Source of the DNA: Taxillus chinensis
Lineage: Eukaryota; Streptophyta; Magnoliopsida; Santalales; Loranthaceae
Direction: 5' to 3'
Assembly (NCBI GenBank): GCA_023512835.1
Contig: CM042091.1
Coordinates: 43,166,107-43,230,106 of the forward strand
Length of the DNA: 64,000 nt
Of this stretch, positions 21,210 through 33,515 are shown one piece after another (position 1 is the stretch's first letter; the number at the start of each line of letters is the position of its first letter). The position numbers and the translations under genes are program-made. The notes below the pieces were generated by a model. The model had not been told where the DNA came from. It ran no database searches and was given only the letters and a program-made list of their open reading frames with translations.

Positions 21210-23053
21210 TCATAATCATATGCCCTTTGAGCTCATTAGCACCTTTTAAACCTATAAGGTTCCTGTTGATCCATTCCCTTATGACTAATTGTCAAACTCA
21301 TCAAACTGTTGTGCTCTTTTAAAGGTGACACTTGATGGTACTGATCGGAAAACATTGTTGGTCTTTGTCTAGAGCTCAAAAATCCAGGATGTGATGGTTG
21401 CGGACACAATTTAGGAAGTCGATGCTTTCCAAACGTACAACCTGATTGCTGGACAAATGTAGTGTACACTTTTGAGGTTTATTACTTAGTTTACTTAAAT
21501 TGAGGTTTTGACAAAGAAAACCATAGGATACCGTATCATTGACGGGACAGGTTGGAATTTGTTTTCGTAACTGATGAAAGGTGAAGTGATATGTAGTAAT
21601 AGTGACATGTATTTAACTTATGAAAACGACCATATAATGTATGTTTTGTGCACCCACAGGATTGAATCTTAGGCAAGGCAGTGATTAGTTTAGACTAGAT
21701 TGTTAGACCATTGAGTTCATGTTTTGTTGAAAATCCAAAGCTTTTGAGGTTGACAAGTGTTGGTCTGAAGTTAAGAGAAATCCAAAAGGTTTTTTAAAAG
21801 TTGAGGAAAGGTGGTAGGGATCTTTAGAGGCTATCTGAATAGCTTTTATCTTTTAGACAGAGGGTAAATGTCTATTAATTAGTAGCAAGTGAGCCCTAAA
21901 AATTGAACCTGTAGCGCACCTTATTGAGGTGAGGGTGAGTTCAAAGACTGTTGAAGGGAAAACATGCTTAGAGGAGGAATTAAGGTTGAAAGGCTTTGGG
22001 AGGGTTAGGTCTGTTTTCAGAGTACATGAGTCCTTTTTAGATGACCCATGTGGTGGGAGGGTAAAAAGCAATCGAACCCAACGAAATGACGTTCTTATTC
22101 ATCAGTAGGCAGAATATTCAAGCCATGTGCCACAATCAAAAATGACAATAGGGGTCGCAGCCAACAATGATGATGATGATGATATGCTAGGCCGGGGGAA
22201 ATGACATTTTCCTAATTCCTCATCTACCGATTCCCACACTCCCAATATTTTTCTGGTGGCATGATGTGCTAATTATTCTTATGCTTCACAGGTCGTGGTT
22301 GGAAAAGGTCCTATATATATATATAAGTGCAAGTGTAATTTTATTCACCAATAAAATATAGCAAGTCCAAATTACCCTCGTCCCCACAAACCAATCTTCA
22401 GCAAAACTTATGCATGAAAATTACCTTTAAGTTTGCCGCTGCAACCTCTGTCCCCAGTTGTTATAACCTTTGTGCCGCCGCTGCCGCCCTATTAGGACAC
22501 AATTTTTGAAAGACAAATAAATAAATTCCCTGTCCCCTTCTTTCTGGATTATTGGATAAAAGAAAAAAATGAGCACAAAGGCCTATGAAACATGAGAACA
22601 CCTTCTACGAGCTTGGCAAAGTCTTTCATTTGCTTGCCTATAAATTAATGTTTGTATATACCGCCACAAGGGAATCCTCTCTCATGTAACAATCATTTTT
22701 GCACCTGTGTTTGTCTTGTTGGCTTGGCTCTTCATCAATATCGTCTTTTTGTGCAGAAGGTAATTTTTGTGTTTTGCTCGAGATCGGTTTTGGGAGGAAG
22801 TGGGGCTAATTTGGGTTTGTCTTATTTTATTTGAAACTATTAGAGGAGATAAGTAAGATCCAATGGTTCTGGATAAAATTGTATTCTTTAAATCAGTTAT
22901 ATTCATTTTTCCTTTATCATTACTATATATATATATATATAAATTATTATGTATATAAATATATTTTTAAAAAAAAATTAAAATTTCACGGCAATGTCAA
23001 CAGTCCTCAACATATCACCAACCCTTATCAGAAGAAGGCTAAGTTGATCCAAC
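21210..23053. other. Spacer without recognised gene
   Basis: Mixed sequence with a (GAT)n run near 22170, an AT run near 22315 and (TA)n at 22922-22942. No protein family recognised on either strand. Confidence 0.5.
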
Positions 23054-23229
23054 TAGAGGTGGGCACTCGTTACCCCGTATAGTTTCTGTCCCGTTCCACA
23101 CAACAATAACGGGTTAATCCGTCCAGCAATCCTCAACAAAGCTTACCCCATCCGCATATATGGTAGATGGCGGGGCCGGGGGTGTTATATCACAAACCTT
23201 ATCCCCATAATACTCTTGCTCCACCGTAT
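23054..23229. mobile_element. hAT-like terminus, truncated
   Basis: TAGAGGTGGGCACTCGTTAC opens a GC-rich stretch with repeated CCCGT words, like other TAGGGGTGGC-type plant hAT ends. It runs without a matching right end into the LTR remnant. Confidence 0.4.
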
Positions 23230-25157
23230 CAATATATGTCCACTTCTCATTGAAGACTCAAAGATCTGTCCACCACCACGAATCCACACGAGACGATTCC
23301 CATTTCAACCTTAAATCCCTAAATTCCATCCATTTCTCAAATCCACAACGTTCTAGTTGGATTAACATGGGTGAATTTATGAAATTGAGATGAACCTTAG
23401 AATTTAGGTAAACTACATGAAACCTAGATTATTTTGGTTGCTTTGTAACCTAATATAGCTAGGACGAGTTAGGAATCCTTTCTATGTGTGGATTAATGCT
23501 TACAACTACAAATTTGGGATTCTTGGACCTAAAATCATCATACGACAATTGACATGGTTAATTGGACGAGATAGATTAGAGTTAACGTAGTTGATTGAAG
23601 GGTTTGGTCGGCTGAAATAGTTGGTTTGGTTTACTGATTGAATTGACCAAGTAAATTCTAGTGTATTTTTGAGGTTTGATCGTGGTCAAGTGAGCCATGG
23701 TTGACTACCATGATTGCATCGACCAAGACATTTCCAGGGAGGTTTAGAGGTTCAATTGACCATAAGTGGTTAATTAAAGTAGTGGTGAACTTATGGCTAT
23801 GTTGTTTGATCAACTAGCCCGTTTTTCAAAATGTTTTTAGTGTTTTGACTGACCAGGTGTGGTCGAGTAAATAGCAGTTAAGTAATGATAACCAGTTTTG
23901 ATCTACTAACTCAACTATTATTTTTAGTTTTGATCAACCAGGTGTGGTCGCTTTAGTGATGGTCGACTAAATTGCTTCTCGTTTAGTTAACCATTAGCTT
24001 TTATGTGCCATTTTTTTCGATTATTTCTTCTTAGTTTGACTTCGAGGCTTTGAAACCAATGTTTGGGGTAGATTTAGGGGTTTTCATGGGAGCCTAGTGG
24101 GATGGAACCATAGAGGTTTAGATATGTTCTTGAGTTTGAGGGCCCAAGGGGTGCCAATTGGCATGATGGGAGCCTGATAGGGCTGTGTTAACCTTCGTGT
24201 GTTATGGAACCATGGTAGTGCATGTTTCGTTTTGTTTGGTTTGTTAGTTGTACATGTGTATTGATTTGTATGCTATCTATGGAACCTTTGAGTCCATGAG
24301 ATGTGATTGAGTTTGACGAATGGCTAAGGCCCCTAAGTTGGCATATTTAGAGGTTGAGCTTGTGTTGACAAGTGGCTACAGTCATTAAGTTGTTGTTGAC
24401 AGGTGACTACATCCCATGAGCTAGTGTTGACAGGTAGCTAAGGCCCTCGAACGTGGTTATGGACAGTTGGCTAAGGCATGTTTAACAGGTGTCTAAGGCC
24501 CTTAAGCTATTGATATTTGACAAGTGGCTAAGGCTCCTAAGCTTATATACCCTTGAGTTGGGTATGATAGTCCAAAGCTTGAGCTGAGCAAAGTTATTTA
24601 CAATAGGGTCGATTACCCTAAGTTGATGATCTGACAATTTGTAGAGAGGCCGAGTCTTGATGATTGTGAATACTATACATCCCTATTACACTAAGCATGT
24701 AGTGTTTAGGCATGTTGCTTTGTATAACAAGATGATATAGAGTTATGGGTCACCTACTTAGCTTATAACTCATCCTACTTTATTGTTTACCTTTTAGGTA
24801 TTGCTAGAGACTAGTAGAGACCTTTCTTTATCAAAGGATACTCCTTAACCTTGATTTACGAGTCTATATTGTACTATTGTTTGTTTACTGTTGTGTTGAT
24901 CTCGAAACTAGTTGGGTGGAAAGTTATATGTGAACATCAATTGTTATGTAGTGATTGTTGTTTGAGATGTTTGCTATATTATAATGTTATAAGAAAGTAT
25001 AAAATTACTCTTGATGTATGATTCTACGATATTGCATGTTTGAGATAACATTTATGGTGTAGTCTCTATTGATGCTTGTTGCTAACCCTTTGACCCATCG
25101 ATTGTGAGCAAAAAGCAGTCATGTTTCTGGTTTTGGGTTTGGAATTTAAGGGTGTGG
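23230..25157 (+). repeat. Diverged Tekay-type LTR (LTR F), 5'-truncated
   Basis: From about 23370 it follows the order of the LTR at 31416 (ATGAAACCTAGATGATTT-like text, then GTAGCCTAATATGGCTAG). Its end (24770-25157) matches the 3' thirds of LTRs A-C: CACCTACTTAGCTT, GATGTATGATTCTAC, GGTGTAGTCTCTATTG and the terminal GGGTGTGGCA. It is older than the others judging by divergence. The left boundary is approximate. Confidence 0.72.
24310..24545. repeat. Degenerate minisatellite in LTR F
   Basis: About six units of roughly 35-40 bp around TTGACAGGTGGCTAAGGCCC and CTTAAGCT. Confidence 0.7.
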
Positions 25158-25164
25158 CACTCTT

Positions 25165-26124
25165 GTAGATCCCAAATTAAAGTCTACTATGGTAGAGGAA
25201 TTGAAAGCCCTTTTGAATAATTCCACTTAGGAAATGGTTGAGTTACCCCGAGATAAAAAAGAAATGGGATGCAAATGGGTGTTTACAATGAAGTATATGT
25301 CAGATGAGACGGTTGAAAGGTATAAGGCTGGATTAGTTGTTAAAGGATACACTCAGACATATGGATTAACTATAAAGAAATCTTTGATCTTATAGATAAG
25401 ATGAGTACTGTCAAAGTTATTTTTTATTTTGCAGTTAACTTAAACTGGCCATTTTGCTAATTTGATGTGAAGAATGTCTTTCTTCATGGTGATTTGATGG
25501 AAAAGGTGTATATGGATCATTCTCCCAATTTTACATCAAAATAAGCAATGGTATGCAAGCTGAAGAATGTGTTATATGGTTTGAAACAATCACTAAAGGC
25601 TTTAATTTGGTCGATTGAGCCATTTAACGTAGGGATATGGTTTCAAGCATGCTTTAGTTGATGACACTTTGTTATATAAAAGAGATGATGATATTAGTTT
25701 GCTTCTTGTTTATGTTAATGACATGATTATTACAAGTAATAACATATCTAAGATAGAAAAGCTTTGCTGTCATTTGACAAAGGAGTTGAGATGAAAGACT
25801 TGGGGCTTTAAAATATTTTCTTGGCATTGAAATATTCTAATCTAAATATGTAGTTCTTCTCTCTCAATGAAAGTATGTTCTAGACCTCCTAGCCAAAATC
25901 GGTAACTTAGTTTGCACACTTGCTGATACTCCTATTGAGATGAACCATGGTCTAACTATCTATCCCGATTAGGTTCCAACAAACAAGGACAAATATCAGA
26001 GGTTAGAAGGAAAATTAATCTATTTGACTCACACTAGACCTTATATTTCATATACAGTTAATGTTTTGAGTCAATTCATACATAATCTGAGTGATCAACA
26101 TATGAGTGTTATAAACTGTATTCT
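25165..26124 (+). pseudogene. Ty1/copia reverse transcriptase fragment
   Basis: Translated in pieces, this shows the copia RT signature: EMGCKWVFTMKY, YKAGLVVKGYTQTYG, LLLVYVNDMIITSN (the usual YVDD active site is changed to YVND) and a copia-type linker toward RNase H. Many stops and small shifts. The 5' part of the element (gag, protease, integrase) is missing. The same element continues at 31381-31415 and 33516-33985 after removal of inserted LTRs. Confidence 0.88.
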
Positions 26125-26319
26125 TGTAAGACCCGTAAAAATTTTCTAGCTATTTAACTTCTTCCTTAAATAGTAATAATAATAATATAATAATAATGTC
26201 ATTTTAGATATTATCACGATAAAAATAAGTACCCAATATAGTCATTTAAATAGCATGTGACTAGTAAGTAGCCGTTAGAATAGTAACTAGCCGTTATGAA
26301 TAGTATCAATTTGAATTGT

Positions 26320-26328
26320 TATAAATAG
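26320..26328 (+). promoter_or_regulatory. TATA box candidate
   Basis: TATAAATAG lies 64 bases before the start of the 91-codon frame in LTR E. Confidence 0.5.
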
Positions 26329-26391
26329 GTATGAGTATGAAATTTTATTTATAAGAGAATATACAAGTAAGAAGAAGAATAATAAGAGGTT

Positions 26392-26667
26392 ATGGCATCA
26401 AGCTCTCAAGTACCGCCGTCCGAGAATAATGTACAAGATGAAGATTGGCGAGCAATACGACTTGAAGTCACAAAGCTATGCTTTGCTGTAGATGAGCTAA
26501 ATGCTCGTGTCCAATGGCTGCAATATAATGTGACGAGACACAAGGAGAAGTTTGAGGTTATTCGTACGACAACCACGATAATGTTAGCCGAAGAGTTGTG
26601 CAGCTCTACTGCCGAAGCACAACACGTCCTACGCACATATACTAATACAATTCAATACATTTTATGA
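26392..26667 (+). CDS. Small open frame inside LTR E, 91 residues, unknown
   Basis: A complete frame from ATG to TGA with a TATA box upstream and codon-like composition unlike its AT-rich surroundings. The protein is hydrophilic. The middle (KLCFAVDELNARVQWLQYNV) has hydrophobic residues spaced as in a coiled coil or helical bundle. There is no signal peptide or membrane segment. I do not recognise a family. It may be a captured gene piece or a retroelement accessory frame. Whether it is expressed cannot be judged here. Confidence 0.4.
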   Translation: MASSSQVPPSENNVQDEDWRAIRLEVTKLCFAVDELNARVQWLQYNVTRHKEKFEVIRTTTTIMLAEELCSSTAEAQHVLRTYTNTIQYIL

Positions 26668-27499
26668 AGGCCATAGAATATGATATTAATGTTTATGTTT
26701 AGGTTTATAATATTTTATGCTATAATGTTATCTTACTTTATTGTTTATTGATTATGCAATTATATTATTTTTTTCCGTGTTAATATTAAATACGTTATAA
26801 AAATAAAATAATTTCTTATACGTCATAAAAAGTTTAGATGCTATATATTATGTCATTTAGTTTCTTAAACCAAATTACTATGGGTAAGTAAGTATTACAA
26901 GCCTTAACTTTACCAAAATTATAAAACATAGGTAAGACCCAAAATTTTGAATGAGGCAGATTCTGGAGGTCCCATTCAAAAATCCATAACTTGAATTATA
27001 CAGATTCAATTGACATGAAACCAAAGCCCATTTGTTCATTTATGACTTAGCTAAAACGTGTAGAAATTTCAGAATTTAATATGAAGCCAATCAATTCCAT
27101 AAGTTAAAATACTACACATAGGTTCAGTATGAACGAGTAAACATTTTAATATGACTTTAAAATTCAATAACTTTTGTTACACATATGTAAAAATTATAAA
27201 ATTAATACTCATTTGTAGATATTTGAGTCAGTAATGCAATACAATTGGCCGTTTGTCAAAAACTACAAAATTAAAAATGTTATAATTGAATTAGTAGGGA
27301 GTACACCAATGCGGACTTTTGACGCCAAAGGAACCTTCTAGGTTAAAAAGTCTTAAAACATTTTTTAAATGGTAGGAGGAGATACCCACGTTTTAAGAAA
27401 GGATAATAGGAGGAAAATAAAGTATCATATATATTTTAAATAATTTAATTTAATGCCAAAGTCAAATTCATACACTATTTTTCACACTATTACACCTAC

Positions 27500-27680
27500 C
27501 ACCTTACCTATAAATAGCATGTCTCACTTCTCTTCTCAAGCACTCTTTTCATTCAAATAAGCCACAAAGCTCTCCTCCAAATACTCCCCAAAAAGTTCTA
27601 TTAACACCCCAATAGTCCTCCAAGCCTTCTCTTCTCTCAATCTTCCTCTCACCTGTTGGAAGTTCCAAAAGGTAAATATT
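27500..27680 (+). promoter_or_regulatory. Promoter-like segment in LTR E
   Basis: CCTATAAATAGCATG near 27509 is followed by a CT-rich, AUG-free leader and a possible splice donor (AAAAGGTAAATA near 27668). This is the layout of an LTR promoter and U5 leader. Confidence 0.45.
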
Positions 27681-27719
27681 TCAAGCATATATTAATCATG
27701 TTCTTGGAAGGCTAATCCT

Positions 27720-28080
27720 CCTCATACATATATATATTATGGATGGCCTTGCCCCTCAATATATATATGTATATTTATTAAATAATACATATATGTGTAT
27801 ATATAGATTATTATTATTCCATGGAAGGTTAAACCTCCTTATATATATATATATATATATTATGGATGGCTTTGCCCCTCAATATATATATATGTATATG
27901 ATACGTATATGTGTATATATAGATTATTATTATTCCATGGAAGGCTAATTCTCCTCATACATATATATATATATATTATGGATGGCTTTGCCCCTCAATA
28001 TATATATATGTATATTGTATATTATATATGTATATATATATATATGTATACGTATAGATTATTATTATTATCATGAGAAG
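27720..28080. repeat. Tandem repeat, three units of about 115-123 bp
   Basis: TATGGATGGCTTTGCCCCTC begins units at 27738, 27861 and 27976. Each is followed by a TA tract and GATTATTATTATTCCATGGA or a variant. Confidence 0.9.
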
Positions 28081-28379
28081 TTTTTCCATCATAATATACT
28101 TATATATGTCTCTCAATATATTATTTATGAATATACTATTAAAACTAAAATATTAACTTTTAAATTTTGTTTCAAGGTTTATAAACGCGAAAGACAAAAA
28201 GATTGTAAAGATCCTCTCTCCCTTTCCTTACCACGATCTCCGACGTGGAAATTCATTTCTTATTTCTTCTCTATATTTCTATCTCAAGATTTCTCCTCAT
28301 AATATTATTTTAAGAAGAATTAACTTTCTTTGGCACTTCTTGGAAACTTGGTAATCTAATATATTGAATAGTGAATAAC

Positions 28380-30756
28380 TGTAAAGACTCGTATTTGGGT
28401 AGTTTTGAGAGATAGCCATTCTATGGGAATATAACTATCTGGACGGTAGTGTAATCATCGATGTGAGCATTTTGACTGTACTTGGGCCCGATTCCGAGTC
28501 GGGGTCCCATTTGACCCGATTGTTGACTTTTCGGGGTTTATTGGTTGACTTTGCGTTTGGGCAGTCATTTGGGTGTAATAATATTTGTTTAGTGTTGTGC
28601 TCGTCATTTCGAGCGTTTTGACTGTAGTTTGACTCAATTTGGAGTTCGAGGCCTTGGAGGTCAATTTTTGTGTTGGGAGGTCAATTATTGACTGGGTCAA
28701 TGGTTGACTAGGTCAGTTGACTGGCAGAAATATAAATAGCAGAAAAAAAAGAAGAAGCTTTCACTTTACGTTTCACATTTGTGCATTTGAGAGAGAAAGA
28801 GCTTGGAGGCCTTGGTGATTTGGGGCGATTTGGGTTCGTGGAGCTCAAAGATTCACTTCAAGTAGGTGTCCTTGAACTTCTTATCTCTCTCTTGTTTTGG
28901 ATCTACACGAATTTATCATGATTTATGAAATTGAGCATGAACCCTAGAATTTGGGGAAATCCAATTTTGGGTTAGATCTAATGGTTTAGCATAAGATTTG
29001 TGGTTAAGAATTGTTTTATATCATTGTGGATATATGTTTATGTGATTTTGGGGTTAATTAACTGTGTTTTTCATGAGGGTTGATAAGTCAACCATGGAAA
29101 TCTGGGTTTAGATCTAGATTTCTGGAAATCTGGAATTTTGTACGTGTTTCTGTTGTTTCTGCGCGATTTAGAGGCGTTCTGGACGCGTTTTGAGGTAGAT
29201 ATCGTAGTTTGTTGCGAAACAGGGGTGTTAGTGAGCGTCTGGGAGTTTCTGGGCGTGTTCCAGACAAAGAACAGGAAAAAACGACGATAAACAGTACCCT
29301 GGGCGCGTTACTGGGTCGAACTAACGAAAATCCGAAGTTCTGGGTCGTAGTTCGTAGACCCGTAGTTCGAAGGTTCGATGTTCGTAGTTCGAAGGTTCGA
29401 TGTTCGTAGTTCAAAGGTTCGTAGTTCGTAAGGTCGTAGTCCGAAGGTCGAAGATCATAGCCTCGCTTCGAGTCTTCGAGGCGCACTGCAGCTCCGCACT
29501 CCGCAGCTACGAGTCGCCGTTCCGCAGATACGGGTCGCAGCTCCAACAGTGTAATTGGACACTGGGCAACACTGGACTGGACCTATTTACACCGTAACCT
29601 ATACCCAAAGTAGATACTTAAGTTACTATGTAAATAACGAAATACCCCCCATTTGGATTCAAAGAAAAATACTAGAAAAATTAATTCTCACTCTTTCAAA
29701 ATGTGAAAATTGGGATTTAGTGTAAAATCTCAGAAAAGCCCAAAAGTTCGTAGTGGTGAATTTTTAGAAAGTGGGGTTAGAATCTCAGAAAAATCCCCAA
29801 AAATCAAATTATCTTATTTATGATATGGGAACCCAATGCCGGGACTTTTGATTTCAAGAAAATAGCTACTATGGGTACTTCCTTCATAAATCAAGGATTG
29901 AGGATTTACTTGTGAAGACTGGCTACAGTTCCAAAGGAAATGTTGAGAATGACATGCCATACTAATGTTAGAATGTTGGTGTGAGGTATTGGGGCATGGA
30001 CTCCGTGACTTGTTTGGGTTCTCACCGTGATGCACCGATGGTGCTATGTGGTTGACGTGGCAGGCATATGCGCCGATGGCAGGCTTGTGTGGCGACTGTG
30101 GCCGGGCATATTGCGCTGTGGACAGGCTAAGGTCTCTGTTGAGCCGTTGAGCTCGTGGAGCTAGGGCTGAGTGCCCTGAGCTGGGATCCCATGGAGGATC
30201 ATAGACAAGCTGTCCTATGTGGGCAGGCTGAGTCCTGATGTTTGTTTGTAGGCTGAGTCCTGATGATTGTGCACACTACACGGTGCACGAGTACACTGAG
30301 CATATAGTATAGACTTATATGTGTTGCATGATGTGGAGTTTTGGGGTCACCTACTGAGTTTGTCGCTCACCCCTACTTGTTGTTTACCCTTTTCAGGTGT
30401 GACCCGAGACTAGTGGAGGACTTTCTTCCAGGAGGACGCCCACTACTCTGATGTATGATACAGTTATATTCTGTATTGTTTTATGTGATATCCTGGACAT
30501 GGGTCCGTGGACAGTTGTATTTGCATACTGTATGATATGATGTCTGTATGACTGTTTGACTCATTATATGCATGATGATATATGGGAAAGTACAGGATTA
30601 CCCTTGATGTATGACTGTACAGGGTTGCATATTTGAGACAGCACCCGCGGTGTAGTCTCTATTGGTGCTACTCACCAACCCCTTGACCTTTCGGGTGCGG
30701 GCAAGGGGAAGTCATGTACCCGGTTCCGGGTTCCCTAGAATTCGGGAGGCATAACA
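28380..30756 (+). mobile_element. Complete solo LTR (LTR B), Tekay type, TSD ATAAC
   Basis: It starts TGTAAAGACTCGTATTTGGG and ends GGCATAACA (terminal TGACA changed to TAACA). ATAAC flanks it at 28375-28379 and 30757-30761. At 2377 bp it is the fullest copy of the family here. ATAAATAGC near 28732 is the promoter box, followed by a GA-rich leader and AAGTAGGTGTCC. It sits inside LTR E. Confidence 0.93.
29345..29455. repeat. Minisatellite in LTR B
   Basis: Units of 10-25 bp around GTAGTTCGAAGGTTCGATGTTC. Equivalent GAAGATC-type runs occur in LTR A (3310-3350) and GAAGGGT/GGTCGAA runs in the LTR at 61953. Confidence 0.85.
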
Positions 30757-30761
30757 ATAAC

Positions 30762-31375
30762 CCTTTTACTTATCGGGGCTATTATTGCAAGACCTTCCTT
30801 TACGTTGAAATTTACCATTGATGTGGTTGTTTGAAAATTGTGAAGATATGTTTTATGTTTGGTAATATGTTTATGGGTGGTTCTAGAAAGACCTCCAATG
30901 CATTGGGTAAAGAACATCACTGGAGAGTGTCAATCCAGTTGATAACAGGTTATGCAAGACATCTAGGTGGTGAACCTAGATGAGTAGATATTCTTATTCG
31001 TTCATGAGTTGATTATTCTCCATATATTATTCGTTACTTTTAACCTTACTGAGCTATTTGAGCTCCTTTCCTTTCATGTTTTCTTCCAACCCCAGGGAAC
31101 TAGGAGAAAGCAAGGATGCTAAGATAATGGTGTCCAGAATGCTTGGAATAAAATCATAAGAAGATTATGCATGTAGTATTTATATGTCATGTAAACTATA
31201 ATGAGTTATCAACACCTAGTCTCTAAACGCTAAACCTTAGAGATCTTGTGATGAGTCTTGATGTAATAAATAAACTATCAAATTTATGTTGAGCAATAGA
31301 TTACTATTCATATAATTGTAATATCTTATTTGTCTAACGCACCTGGTCTGGAAGTCTAGATTTGGGGGCGTTACA
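30762..31375 (+). repeat. LTR E, 3' portion
   Basis: Resumption of LTR E after LTR B. The text GAGCTATTTGAGCTCC and a terminal GGGGGCGTTACA are typical of the 3' end of plant gypsy LTRs. Confidence 0.75.
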
Positions 31376-31380
31376 ATTCT

Positions 31381-31415
31381 AGCATATTTAAAGGCTTCTC
31401 CAAGAAAAAGTATTA
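31381..31415 (+). pseudogene. Ty1/copia pol, short middle fragment
   Basis: Together with the TSD bases before it, this encodes the LAYLKASPRKS-type text that joins RT to RNase H in copia, and it links 26124 to 33516. Confidence 0.8.
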
Positions 31416-33510
31416 TGTAAAGACCCGTATTTGGGTAGTGCTGAGAGATAGTTTTTCTTTGTTGTTAAAAACATCTGGACAATATTGTATTTGTCAATGT
31501 GAGCATTTTGATAGTAATTGGGCCCAATTCTGGGTCGGGGCCTCGAGTGGCCCGATTGTTGACTTTTCGGGGTTTATTGGTTGACCTTGCGTTTGAGTGG
31601 TCAATTGGGTTGAGAAATATCTGGATAGTGATGTGCTCATCATTTTGAGCGTTTTGACTGTACTTGGGCTCAATTTAGAGTTCGTGACCTTGGGAGGTCA
31701 ATTAATATTTTTGGGATTTATTAATAAAAGAAAATACAGAAATATAAATAGGGGGAAGGAGAGCTTCCACGTTACGTTTCAGCGTTTCTGCATCTGCGTT
31801 GGAGAGCTTAGAGAGAGAAAGAGAGAAGGAAGCTTGGAGCCTTCGATTTGGGGCGTTTTGAGCTCGTTCAAGCATCAAGAATCATTCCAGGTAGGTGTTC
31901 CATTGATTCTTCACCCTTTTCTTGCTGTTTTATTGGATTAACATGTAAGAATTTGATGAAATCATGCAAATTTGTGATGAACCCTAGAAATTGGGGAAAA
32001 TGGAAATTGAGCATGAAACCTAGATGATTTAGGTTGTTTAGTAGCCTAATATGGCTAGATGATGTTAGAAACCCTTAATAGGGATGAATTGTTGCTTAAA
32101 AATGGAGATTTAACGAGTATAATTGGGTTTTGGGACGAATTGGGGAAGAACGCAGTCGAAAATTCGCGACTGGAGAACTGCTCGAGGCTAGCTTCGAGCA
32201 GAGTCTCGAGCGGAGGCCTCGAGCAGGGAGCGTCGAGCAGGAGCCTCGAGTAGCGTTGAGCAGGAGCCTTAAGTATTATACTTAAGTTACAATGTAAATA
32301 ACGAATACCCCCAATTTGGATTCAAAGAAAAATACTAGAAAAATTAATTCCCACTCTTTCAAAATGTGAAAATTGGGATTTAGTGTAAAATCTCGAAAAA
32401 ACCCAAAAGTTCGTAGTGGTGACTTTTTGGAAAGTGGGTTAGACATCTCAGAAAAATCCCCAAAAATCAGATTATCATAATTATGATATGGAGACCCAAT
32501 GCTGGGACTTTTTATTGCAAGAAAATAGCTGCTATGGGTATCTCCTTCCTTGGTCAAGGAATGAGGATCGACTTGTGAAGACTGGCTACAATTCTAAAGG
32601 GAGTATTGTACACCTTAAGACCTTATTGGTGTTGTATGTTGGTTGGTGGATTTGGGACTTGGGTTCCATGACTTGTTGGGCTCTCACCGTGAAGCACAGA
32701 TGATGCTATGTGGTTGACGGGGCAGGCATATGCGCTGATGGCAGGCCTGTGTGGCACTGTGGTCGGGCATATTGCGCTGTGGCCGTGGCAGGCATATGCG
32801 CCGATGGCAGGCCTGTGTGGCACTGTGTCCGGGCATATAGCGCTGTGGTAGGGCTAAGTGCCTTGAGCTGGGATCCTGTTGAGGATCGTGTTGAGCCGTT
32901 GAGCTCGTGGAGCTAGGGCTGAGTGCCCTGAGCCGGGATCCCATGGAGGATCGTGGACAAGCTGTCCTGTGTGGGTAGGCTGGGTCCTGATGTTTGTTTG
33001 CAGGCTGAGTCCTGATGATTGTGCACACTACACAGTGCACGAGTACATAGAGCATGTAGCATAGACTTGTATGTTTGCATGATGTGGAGTATAGGGGTCA
33101 CCTACTGAGCTTATCGCTCACTCCTACTTGTTATTTCCCTTTTTCAGGTGTGACCCAAGACTAGTGGAGGACTTTCTTCCAGGAGGACGTGCCCACTACT
33201 CTGATGTATGAGTACTGTATTTTGTATTGTATTATGTGTTGTATCCCGGACATGGGTTCGTGGACAGTTGTATTTGCATACTGTTTGGGATATGATGTCT
33301 GTATGACTGTTTGACTCATTGTATGCATGATGATATATGGAAAAGTACAGGATCACCCTTGATGTATGACTGTACAGGGTTGCATGATTGAGACAGCACC
33401 CGCGGTGTAGTCTCTATTGGTGCTAGTCACCAATTCCTTGATTTTTCGGGTGCGGGCAAGGGGAAGTCATGTTCTTAGTTCTGGGTTCCCTGGAATTTGG
33501 GGGCGTGACA
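31416..33510 (+). mobile_element. Complete solo LTR (LTR C), Tekay type, TSD TATTA
   Basis: It starts TGTAAAGACCCGTATTTGGG and ends GGGGGCGTGACA. TATTA flanks it at 31411-31415 and 33511-33515. ATAAATAGG near 31745 is the promoter box, with a GA-rich leader at 31805-31835. It inserted in the copia element 35 bp after the LTR E target. Confidence 0.93.
32722..32850. repeat. Two-unit tandem repeat in LTR C
   Basis: GGCAGGCATATGCGCYGATGGCAGGCC with its GGGCATATTGCGCTGTGG tail occurs twice, about 64 bp apart. Confidence 0.85.
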
Positions 33511-33515
33511 TATTA

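Larger units (their letters stand above)
26125..31375 (+). mobile_element. Solo LTR (LTR E) in the copia element, TSD ATTCT, itself interrupted
   Basis: It starts TGTAAGACCCGTAAAAATTT and ends GGGGGCGTTACA. ATTCT precedes (26120-26124) and follows (31376-31380), a perfect target duplication. Removing the nested LTR at 28380-30756 leaves about 2.86 kb without gag, pol, PBS or PPT, so a solo LTR of a gypsy element is the simplest reading. GGTAAGACCC recurs at 26931, so a more complex composite is possible. Confidence 0.82.

Noticed and set aside
24310..24545. Possible CRISPR-like array
   Set aside because: Units are degenerate, contiguous and inside a plant LTR; no spacer structure.
32623..33055. 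Minus-strand frames rich in His, Pro and Ser
   Set aside because: They arise from the tandem repeat and GC-rich part of LTR C.
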